This document shows positions 9,065 to 15,320 of a DNA stretch of 16,059 nucleotides, piece by piece. The stretch's first letter is position 1. Each line of letters starts with the position of its first letter. The DNA comes from an uncultured Clostridia bacterium (GTDB lineage Bacteria > Bacillota > Clostridia > TANB77 > CAG-508). The position numbers and the translations under genes are program-made. Under the pieces are notes generated by a model. That model searched no databases and was not told the origin of the DNA. It worked only from the letters and a program-made list of their open reading frames with translations. The stretch spans positions 1 to 16,059 of the forward strand of contig CASTFX010000013.1 in the NCBI GenBank assembly GCA_949448405.1. The letters are read 5' to 3'.

Positions 9065-9867
9065 ATTTATAACTTTCTATATACATAGCTTTTGCAACAT
9101 ATGGCATTATTTCATCTATATTGTACCATCCAGAAGCTTTATAATCTTCTATACCATTTGGGTTAGATAGATAAACCTTTGATTCTCCATCAGTTGCAAG
9201 AAGTATCATATAATGAGAAGCTGTAGTCCATCTATTTTCTCCATTGTTAGTCCAAACACAGATAAGAATAGGCCTATTTGTTGACAAATGCTTAATTATA
9301 GAATCATTTGACAGATGAGTAGAATCGAAATAAAAGTCTGAATTCTTAATATTAAATGTTTTAGATAACTCTTTTGAAATATTTGCGCCATTTAAAACAG
9401 GATAATATTTTTGCCTTAAATCTTCTGGTGTTTTATTTTTTCCATATCCACTTAAAATTATTGACATTGCAGTAATTCCACAACCACTGTTTTCCATGTT
9501 ATCATCCCAATATGGATTAGCACTCCATGAAGAAACTCCATTTTGTTTATATTCTATATAAACTTTTTTGTTGTTTTCAACTGTTGTAAATGTTGTAGAA
9601 TACCCATCTTTTCCTTCAGCTTTTTCTTGTCCGTATACCAGTATAATTAGAATTAGTATCTTCTTTTATAACAGGGTATTTATTCTTTTCAATAGTATTA
9701 TTTATTGTAGAAACAGGTAAGTTTGTTACATCTGCAATTTCATTATTTTTATCTGTAGTAAATAACGAAATTACAAAACGTGTAATAAAGTAAATAATAA
9801 GTATAATAATTATAAGACATATAATAACTCGTCCCAATTTTAGTTTCTTTAGTTTTACTTTCTTCAA
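9063..9867 (-). CDS. Membrane-anchored C39-like cysteine peptidase (one CGGA site)
   Basis: 267 residues if CGGA at 9633-9630 (minus strand) is read as Gly. The chosen start is TTG 9867, 7 nt after a perfect AAGGAGGA; upstream ATGs at 9885 and 9903 lack an equally good site. A lysine-rich N-terminus (KKVKLKKLKLGR) precedes one hydrophobic anchor (about 14-36), then a linker, then a papain-like domain of the Peptidase_C39_2 type: the lead-in YKQNGVSSWSANPYW, catalytic Cys about 129 in NSGCGITAMSIILSGYG, His about 218 in TASHYMILL, and Asn about 235 in YLSNPNG. The CGGA lies in the linker (NYTGI-G-QEKAEGKDG), so here Gly is supported by frame continuity rather than conservation. Probably acts outside the membrane on peptides or cell wall. 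Divergent from the wHTH gene, with shared 11-bp repeats between. Confidence 0.87.
9630..9633 (-). other. CGGA four-base glycine site 11 (C39-like peptidase, minus strand)
   Basis: On the minus strand the codon before is ATA and CAA follows. The four-base reading joins the anchor to the peptidase domain (NYTGIGQEKAEG); the triplet reading ends four residues later at TAG. It shows the effect follows the coding strand. Confidence 0.82.
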
Positions 9868-9948
9868 AATAAATTCCTCCTTCATGTACCTTCTATTATA
9901 CATTATAAATCATAAATATTAATATTTTTTTAAGAAAAATTTAAAATT

Positions 9949-9981
9949 TCCTTAAATTTTCCTTAACTTTTTCTTACAATT
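9949..9981. promoter_or_regulatory. Three 11-bp direct repeats, likely OmpR/VanR-family operator
   Basis: Units TCCTTAAATTT, TCCTTAACTTT and TTCTTACAATT follow one another with an exact 11-bp period between two divergent genes. OmpR-family regulators bind tandem direct repeats with about one helical turn of spacing. The adjacent plus-strand gene encodes such a DNA-binding domain, so autoregulation plus control of the divergent peptidase is the natural inference. Confidence 0.6.
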
Positions 9982-10013
9982 ACTAGAGTAGCAGTGAAAT
10001 TTACTTTCTTGTA

Positions 10014-10022
10014 TGCTATAAT
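10014..10022 (+). promoter_or_regulatory. Extended -10 promoter of the wHTH gene
   Basis: TGCTATAAT combines a TG extension with a consensus -10, about 26 bp before the start codon. No good -35 is seen, which fits an activator acting from the 11-bp repeats roughly 45-80 bp upstream of the likely transcription start. Confidence 0.55.
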
Positions 10023-10047
10023 TTTTTGTGAAAGGAAATATAAAAAG

Positions 10048-10413
10048 ATGAAAGTATTTGAAAACAAAGAAGAGAGTATTAGTAAATATAGTATTTTAAA
10101 GAGGCAGAAACAAAACCAATTATACATAAACGGTCTAGAAATTGACAAGTGGAATCATATATGTATATTGCATAATAAAGATATTTTTTTGACTCCTTTA
10201 GAGTTTGAAATACTTTGGTATTTATTAGAAAATAGAGGTAGAGTAGTATCAGCTAGAGAATTATTTGAAAATGTATGGCAAGAAAAGTATTTAGGTTGTA
10301 ATAATACGATAATGGTACATATAAGAAGAATTAGAAAGAAATTAGGAGAAAATACTAAAAGACCTAAGTTTATAAAGACAGTATGGGGTGTAGGTTATAA
10401 AGTTGATAAGTAG
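10048..10413 (+). CDS. Receiver-less VanR-like winged-helix DNA-binding protein
   Basis: 121 residues from ATG 10048, preceded by AAAGGAAAT; an upstream in-frame ATG at 9994 lies before the promoter -10 and is not used. Residues about 28-120 are an OmpR/PhoB-type winged-helix domain: ILTP-like FLTPLEFEILWYLLENRGRV, the ELFENVWQEKYL stretch, the recognition-helix region NNTIMVHIRRIRKKLG and the closing FIKTVWGVGYKV. It most resembles VanR-type regulators. The receiver domain is absent: only about 27 residues precede the winged helix and the gene has its own start and promoter, so this is not a simple 5' loss. It may therefore bind DNA without phosphorylation, or be controlled by partner or level. 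Divergent from the C39-like peptidase gene. Its recognition region resembles that of the response regulator at 12201. Confidence 0.85.
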   Translation: MKVFENKEESISKYSILKRQKQNQLYINGLEIDKWNHICILHNKDIFLTPLEFEILWYLLENRGRVVSARELFENVWQEKYLGCNNTIMVHIRRIRKKLGENTKRPKFIKTVWGVGYKVDK

Positions 10414-10438
10414 AAAAGCTATTCTATAAAGTATAAAG

Positions 10439-10467
10439 TTGACTTTCTAATGAAAGTTCGTTATAAT
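10439..10467 (+). promoter_or_regulatory. Near-consensus sigma-A promoter of the small high-GC ORF
   Basis: TTGACT at 10439-10444, a 17-bp spacer and TATAAT at 10462-10467. It lies after the wHTH stop and about 48 bp before the small ORF, giving that ORF an independent transcript. Confidence 0.75.
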
Positions 10468-10514
10468 TTGTCTATCAAGCAAAGACTATATTTTTGAAGA
10501 AAAGGAGAATTATC

Positions 10515-10697
10515 ATGGGAACTAAAGGACTTGAGAGAACGTATGGTCGCGGCTCTGGGGAGCGAAAATATAAGCGCATTCCGCTTTGCACCAAGAGGAA
10601 GAAAAGACCGACTGCGGTTTTATACGATCCGTTGCATGCACCATATCCTCAAAGTGGAGCATATGCTTCCGATGACCTTGATAAATCCAAAAAGTAG
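10515..10697 (+). CDS. Small basic protein of unknown function, or a structured RNA
   Basis: 60 residues from ATG 10515, with AAAAGGAG at good spacing and its own promoter. The product is basic (GLERTYGRGSGERKYKR, then TKRKKRPTAVLYDPLH) with no membrane segment; I do not recognise it with confidence. Base composition is strikingly higher in GC than all neighbours and codons such as CGC, GGC, CCG, ACC and TTG are used, suggesting recent transfer, strong constraint or an RNA function. A second open frame (10531-10737, 68 codons) overlaps most of it. A bulged hairpin can be drawn at about 10633-10670. CGG trinucleotides occur here only out of this frame. Coding is favoured because of the ribosome site. 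Confidence 0.5.
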   Translation: MGTKGLERTYGRGSGERKYKRIPLCTKRKKRPTAVLYDPLHAPYPQSGAYASDDLDKSKK

Positions 10698-10714
10698 AGA
10701 GTGTTTCTCTTTGC

Positions 10715-10747
10715 CAAAAAGAGGGTTCCTGTGTTAGGAGCCCTCTT
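10715..10747 (-). terminator. Rho-independent terminator of the minus-strand helical protein gene
   Basis: The 11-bp stem AAGAGGGTTCC / GGAGCCCTCTT with a 7-base loop lies 7 nt beyond the minus-strand stop. On the minus strand it is followed by a T run (complement of AAAAA at 10716-10720); on the plus strand the hairpin is followed by A bases, so it acts mainly on the minus transcript. Confidence 0.8.
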
Positions 10748-10754
10748 AAAAAAA

Positions 10755-11189
10755 TTATAGATATTTTTTTAGTGTTTCTACACTGTCTTCTTGCATTGCA
10801 ACAAAGTCATTTAAGATGTTTTTTACATCATGAGCTGCATTTTCATTTTGGTTTAATAATCTTCTGCCTTCAATAATTCCCATATTAGTCCCTTTCATTA
10901 AAAGCTCAGATAGTTTAGAAGTAGAATCATCCATCATTGTCTGCATTTGAACACCATACCAAGTCATCATTTTATCCATGCTATTGGTTTTGTGAGGTGT
11001 ATCATTACTATAGTTTGAATATAAATCATTCACTCTCTTAGAAATTTCCTCATACTTTTTATACTCAGTATCAAGAACTTTTTTGAAATCATAATTTGAT
11101 GCTTTGTCATTAACATATGAGATAGCATTCATTCCCATTGTTGCACCTTTATTTACTTCATCTAAGATATTTAAATTTTGATTTTCCAT
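10755..11189 (-). CDS. Helical protein of unknown function
   Basis: 144 residues from ATG 11189, chosen because GGAGGG lies 5-6 nt before it; the in-frame ATG at 11201 overlaps that site. I do not recognise a family. No signal peptide or membrane helix is seen. The sequence is almost entirely amphipathic helix, with a Met-rich middle (MDKMMTWYGVQMQTMMDD) and repeated acidic-hydrophobic patterns, compatible with a four-helix, ferritin-like bundle such as those of spore-coat or DUF2383-type proteins. That resemblance is structural guesswork. It is a single-gene unit with its own terminator, divergent from the 11320 operon. Confidence 0.75.
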   Translation of the reverse strand: MENQNLNILDEVNKGATMGMNAISYVNDKASNYDFKKVLDTEYKKYEEISKRVNDLYSNYSNDTPHKTNSMDKMMTWYGVQMQTMMDDSTSKLSELLMKGTNMGIIEGRRLLNQNENAAHDVKNILNDFVAMQEDSVETLKKYL

Positions 11190-11319
11190 AAAGCCCTCCA
11201 TTTCTTTTATTTTAGTATGTTCAAAAAATAGTTAAATATAATATTTTTTTACCAACATATAGTTATTTTGCAAACTTTATGATATTATATATACGAAAAA
11301 TGATAAAAGGGAGAAAAAT

Positions 11320-12177
11320 ATGGGGAATAAAAGCAAAATAAAAATAATTATAGCAATAATTGTAATGATACTTTCATTATTAGGTTTAGGACTAATTATT
11401 TTTAAACAAGAGACAGCAGATATGAGAGCAACTACAAAAGCGGTTGTTGTAAAAGTTTATGATACAGGAATGTATATTATAGGAGAAAATAATTATGTTG
11501 ATTTTTGCAGTGTTGGATTTGATAAAAGAGGAAATATTGGATTCAAAAAAGGACAAGAAGTTTTAATATACTATAGTGGATTTATTATGCAAACATGGCC
11601 AGGTCAGCTTGGGAAAGCTGGAAGGATTAAGATTTTAAAAGAAGAAAGTGACACAGAAATTCCAGAATACGCATTGAAATATTGTTATAGCACAAGAGAC
11701 AATGTTTCTTTTAAGATAAACAGTTTTACAAAAACAGGAATAGAGTTTACAATAACGGATAAAAATGATATACCATATAATTATAATTATGATTATTCAA
11801 TATATAAAAGAAACATTGAAAATGAATTACACAATGCTTCTTTGGAAATAGATCAAAATAGAATAACACCAGGGACTGCGAATTCAACTTCGTCATATGA
11901 CCCAGATATGAGTAAATACAAACCTGAATGGGAAGAAGTGAATAAAACCCTATATTATGCAAAAGAAAATTCAGGTGGTTTGACAATAAATTCTAGTCAA
12001 AACCCATTAATAATTCTAGGAAAATATGATTGGTCAAGTCTTTATGGGAAATTAAAAGAAGGAGAATATGAATTTAGACTAAATAGTATTGAAAATGCAG
12101 ATTTTCCAATAAAAATAAGGTTTACTATAAATTCTAATGAGGAACTTGCTTATAGTGAGGCAGAGTTTACATATTAA
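11320..12177 (+). CDS. Membrane-anchored protein with C-terminal Ig-like domain
   Basis: 285 residues, ATG after AAAAGGGAG. One N-terminal hydrophobic helix (about 7-28) with no lipobox Cys, then an extracytoplasmic part. Residues about 38-108 (KAVVVKVYDTGMYIIGENN, then a beta-rich stretch) look like a small OB-type or DUF3221-like domain. Residues about 120-285 resemble the bacterial Ig-like domain seen in many Firmicutes surface proteins (Big_14 type), with the closing pattern W-SLYGKLKEGEYEFRL. First gene of a four-gene operon; the response regulator starts 23 nt after its stop. A sensor-accessory or envelope role is plausible from the neighbours but not shown. A weak TTGCAA/TATACG promoter-like pair lies at 11268-11295. 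Confidence 0.75.
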   Translation: MGNKSKIKIIIAIIVMILSLLGLGLIIFKQETADMRATTKAVVVKVYDTGMYIIGENNYVDFCSVGFDKRGNIGFKKGQEVLIYYSGFIMQTWPGQLGKAGRIKILKEESDTEIPEYALKYCYSTRDNVSFKINSFTKTGIEFTITDKNDIPYNYNYDYSIYKRNIENELHNASLEIDQNRITPGTANSTSSYDPDMSKYKPEWEEVNKTLYYAKENSGGLTINSSQNPLIILGKYDWSSLYGKLKEGEYEFRLNSIENADFPIKIRFTINSNEELAYSEAEFTY

Positions 12178-12200
12178 AATAAACAACAATGGAGGAAAAA

Positions 12201-12896
12201 ATGATTGCAGATAAAATTCTAATAGCAGAAGATGATAAAGATATATCAGAAATTTTAACATTGTATTTAGAAAATAACGGATTTGAAGTAGTGAAAACTA
12301 CTAATGGTAAAGAAGCTCTAGAAATTATAAAAAAGACAGAAATAAATTTAATTATAGCAGATATAATGATGCCAATAATGAATGGTTATGATTTAATTAA
12401 AGAAATTAGAAAAAATAATAAAATTCCAATTATAATATTATCTGCAAAAGATATGGAAGAAGACAAGATACTTGGATTAGATATAGGAGCAGATGTATAT
12501 ATAACAAAACCATTCAAACCATTGGAAGTAATAGCTGCAGTAAAGGCTGTTCTTAGAAGGTGTTATAACTATAAAGAAAATGAGAATAAAAGCAAGAAAA
12601 TTAGAGTTGGAGAATTAGAATTTGATGAAAATGAATATGTACTTAGAAAAAATGGAGAAGTAATACAATTAACAAATACAGAACTAAAAATACTAATAAA
12701 AATGATGAAAGAACCAGATAAGCTCTTTACAAGAGAGCAATTATATGAATGTATTAGTGATGGGTATTTTGAAACAGACGCAAATACCATAATGGTACAT
12801 ATATCTAACATAAGAAATAAAATAAGAGATAATCAATTAGAAAACCAATATATAAAAACTATAAGAGGGGTTGGATACAAAATTGAAAAGAAATAG
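12201..12896 (+). CDS. OmpR/VanR-family response regulator
   Basis: 231 residues. The start is ATG 12201 because GGAGG at 12191-12195 is its ribosome site; the ATG at 12189 overlaps that site. Receiver domain residues 1-115: acidic pair Asp11/Asp12, phosphoacceptor Asp54 in IIADIMMPIMNG, Ser81, Lys103 in TKPFKP. Winged-helix domain about 133-229 with LTNTELKILIKMMK, NTIMVHISNIRNK and YIKTIRGVGYKIEKK. It regulates transcription once phosphorylated by the kinase encoded next, which overlaps its 3' end. Target genes may include its own operon with the DUF1287 amidase. Confidence 0.95.
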   Translation: MIADKILIAEDDKDISEILTLYLENNGFEVVKTTNGKEALEIIKKTEINLIIADIMMPIMNGYDLIKEIRKNNKIPIIILSAKDMEEDKILGLDIGADVYITKPFKPLEVIAAVKAVLRRCYNYKENENKSKKIRVGELEFDENEYVLRKNGEVIQLTNTELKILIKMMKEPDKLFTREQLYECISDGYFETDANTIMVHISNIRNKIRDNQLENQYIKTIRGVGYKIEKK

Positions 12897-14442
12897 TAAA
12901 AAGAGTTTCATAGCAGTATGTATGACGCAAAATGTTATCTCTATAATGATTATATTTCTATTTTGCTTTTTAACAAATGCATTTATAAATTCTAAACTAG
13001 AAAGAAGTTTTCCTGTATTAGGAAACTTATTGGAATATGAGGATAAATTGCAAGAGGACAACTTTTCAAAGATTCCATTAAGCAAATCAAAAGACTGTAC
13101 GTTTATTGTGTATGATAATAATAGTAATGTAATATACTCTTCTACTAAAGGAGAAGTAGATAAATCAATAATAGAAAATATAGATTTAATAAGTAACTAT
13201 AGTGCATTAGAATATTATATGGTATTTGATGCTTTAGATAAAGAAAATAAAGATGGATATTATATAATGAAAATGAAGGCAGAAGAAGGCACTGAATATA
13301 TGTCAGATTATGCCAGAGTAAATTCTAATCTTGAAATAACTTCTGGAAATTTATTTGGAGATAAAAAAGAATTTTCAGAGTTCGAGTTTAAATTGATAAA
13401 TGGTATATATAAAGAATGTGATATAGAAAAATACACTTATGAGAACCTAAATGGAGAAAAAAGAACTCTAGTATTTCTTTCAACAGCATTTACAGATGAA
13501 AACTATCAAGAAGCGATAAAAAGTGCACATTTACTTTGGATTTTTGCAATACCACTATTAATAGTTATTATAATAATTGAAATATATTTGTATAATAGAA
13601 TTTTGAAAAAGAGCACAACACCTATAGATGCAATTATAAAAGCATATAAAGATAAAAAAACAATAGAAACAAATGAAGATGATATAATGATAGAATTTAG
13701 ACCACTTGTTAGCAATTTTAAAGAGATATTAGATAAATCAGACAAACTCAAAAAAGAGAGAAAAAAGATAATTGCAAATGTATCTCATGACTTAAAAACA
13801 CCAATAACAGCAATAATGGGATATGCAGAAGCATTTAAAGATGGTATTGTTCCAAAAGATAAGGAAAAGCAATATATTGAAGCTATTTATGATAAAACTA
13901 TTATTGCAACAGAGCTTATAAATAGACTATTTGAGTATGCAAAGTTAGAACATCCAGAATATAAGCTTAATTTGGAAGAAACAGATATTAGTGAATTTAC
14001 TAAAAAATATTTACAAACCAAAAGACATGAGATAGAAATAGAAGGTATGGTTATAAATGAACAAATTCCAGACAAACAAATTTTATGTAAAATAGATAAA
14101 GAGCTATTTATAAGACTATATGCTAATCTCTTATCAAATATTATAAAGCATAATGAAAAAAACACAAAAATATTATTTAAAATAGAAGAGACAAAAGATA
14201 CTGTGAAGATTATTATAGCAGATAGTGGAAAGGGTATATCAAAAGAGATAAGGGAAAATCTATTTGAACCATTTGTTACTGAAAATAAAGCAAGAACAAC
14301 TGAAAAAGGTACAGGACTTGGAACTTCAATAATTATGAATATTGTTAGGTTACATGATGGAAAGATAAAATTAAGTAATGAGCCAGAAGACGGATATATA
14401 ACAGAATTTGATATAGAAATAAATAAAAATTTAGGAGAATAA
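12883..14442 (+). CDS. Membrane sensor histidine kinase
   Basis: 519 residues from TTG 12883, overlapping the regulator by 14 nt; TTG 12871 (four residues longer) is an equal alternative. Two membrane helices, about 8-33 and 215-237, flank a roughly 180-residue extracytoplasmic sensor of no family I recognise. Then a linker, H-box NVSHDLKTPITAIMGY with His about 302, N-box LYANLLSNIIKHN, G1 DSGKGIS (about 447), F-box LFEPFVTENKART and G2 GTGLGTS (about 476). All catalytic motifs are intact, so it is an active VanS-like kinase. The DUF1287 gene begins one base after its stop, tightly coupling sensor and cell-wall enzyme. Confidence 0.94.
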   Translation: MKRNSKKSFIAVCMTQNVISIMIIFLFCFLTNAFINSKLERSFPVLGNLLEYEDKLQEDNFSKIPLSKSKDCTFIVYDNNSNVIYSSTKGEVDKSIIENIDLISNYSALEYYMVFDALDKENKDGYYIMKMKAEEGTEYMSDYARVNSNLEITSGNLFGDKKEFSEFEFKLINGIYKECDIEKYTYENLNGEKRTLVFLSTAFTDENYQEAIKSAHLLWIFAIPLLIVIIIIEIYLYNRILKKSTTPIDAIIKAYKDKKTIETNEDDIMIEFRPLVSNFKEILDKSDKLKKERKKIIANVSHDLKTPITAIMGYAEAFKDGIVPKDKEKQYIEAIYDKTIIATELINRLFEYAKLEHPEYKLNLEETDISEFTKKYLQTKRHEIEIEGMVINEQIPDKQILCKIDKELFIRLYANLLSNIIKHNEKNTKILFKIEETKDTVKIIIADSGKGISKEIRENLFEPFVTENKARTTEKGTGLGTSIIMNIVRLHDGKIKLSNEPEDGYITEFDIEINKNLGE

Positions 14443-14443
14443 T

Positions 14444-15100
14444 ATGAATAAAAGGTCAAAAGTAGTATTAATAATAATCTTACTAGTTGTTATATCATTG
14501 ATAACATATTTGCTATATTTATTTAATTATATTCCTCACAAAAAGTATAATAACGCAGATTTTGATATACAGCAGTATGTAAGTCATGTAGATATGGATA
14601 ATGATGGTATAGATGACCAAACAGATATATTAAATAAAGTAAAAGAATATATTAAAACTAAGCCTAAATACAAAAGTAAATACTATGATACTGGTTATCC
14701 AAACGATGAGTATGGAGTATGTACAGATGTTGTTGCATTTGGACTTAAAGGTGCAGGATATGACTTAATGGAACTAGTAAATCGTGATATAGAAGAAAAT
14801 AAGACTAGATATAATATAGAAAAAGTTGATAAGAAAATTGATTTTAGAAGAGTTAGAAATCTAAATGTATATTTTAAAAATAATGCTATTTCATTAACTA
14901 CAAATATTTATGAAATAGAGGAATGGCAAGGTGGAGACATAGTCGTATTTAAAAATCATATTGCAGTTGTATCAGATAGAAGAAATAAAAAAGGAATAAG
15001 CTTCATAATACATCATGCAAACCCTATACAAAGATATTATGAAGAGGATATTTTAGAAATTAGTTCAGATGATATTATAGGACATTTTAGGATAAGTTAA
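14444..15100 (+). CDS. DUF1287 family membrane-anchored cell-wall hydrolase
   Basis: 218 residues. A basic N-terminus and one helix (about 7-28) anchor it outside the membrane. The DUF1287 (NlpC/P60-like) pattern is clear: GYPNDEYGVCTDVV with the likely nucleophile Cys93, KIDFRRVRNLNVYF, WQGGDIVVFKNHIAVVS with His172, and a terminal GHFRI. Such proteins are predicted peptidoglycan amidases or endopeptidases. Just after the anchor the sequence DMDNDGIDDQTD (about 50-61) matches a calcium-binding loop of the D-x-D-x-D-G type. ATG follows GGAGAATAAT and overlaps the regulatory pair's transcript with a 1-nt gap, last gene of the operon before the 15198 terminator. Confidence 0.87.
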   Translation: MNKRSKVVLIIILLVVISLITYLLYLFNYIPHKKYNNADFDIQQYVSHVDMDNDGIDDQTDILNKVKEYIKTKPKYKSKYYDTGYPNDEYGVCTDVVAFGLKGAGYDLMELVNRDIEENKTRYNIEKVDKKIDFRRVRNLNVYFKNNAISLTTNIYEIEEWQGGDIVVFKNHIAVVSDRRNKKGISFIIHHANPIQRYYEEDILEISSDDIIGHFRIS

Positions 15101-15197
15101 AAATTCCTTGCAAATACAGGCCATTTATGATAAAATTAATTTGCTTAAGAAATTTAGTAAAAACCCAAACAAAATCTAAATTCAAAGTCAAAGCATA

Positions 15198-15246
15198 AGA
15201 AAATAAGCTCATGAAAAAACATGGGCTTATTCTTTTATCTTTTTAC
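15198..15246 (+). terminator. Rho-independent terminator after the two-component/DUF1287 operon
   Basis: The 12-bp stem AATAAGCTCATG / CATGGGCTTATT (one G-T pair), with a six-A loop, is followed by CTTTTATCTTTTT. The stretch 15101-15197 before it has no gene, RNA or repeat that I can recognise. Confidence 0.85.
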
Positions 15247-15320
15247 ATAGAACTGACCACTCAGTCTAATGATTTTTCTTTGCAATTATGCTATATATTA
15301 TATTGGAGTGATTATAAAAT

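Noticed and set aside
649..9633. Sequencing or assembly error as the sole explanation
   Set aside because: Not formally excluded, but random indels would not fall only in coding DNA, only at the phase-0 boundary of Gly codons, on the correct strand, and in tandem at LSGGQ. Homopolymer runs, the usual indel hotspots, are abundant here and show no frame errors.
649..9633. Classical programmed +1 frameshift as in prfB or antizyme
   Set aside because: No stop codon at the shift point, no upstream Shine-Dalgarno-like stimulator common to the sites, and the preceding codons share no re-pairing ability in the +1 frame.
1..9903. Five frameshifted genes as ordinary pseudogenes
   Set aside because: All disruptions are the same single C before a glycine codon, catalytic motifs are intact after correction, no stops or deletions have accumulated, and nadE and ABC genes sit in intact operons.
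11228..11265. Two ATAGTTA copies 31 bp apart upstream of the 11320 operon
   Set aside because: Short, AT-rich, and the spacing is a poor match for a response-regulator site; likely chance.
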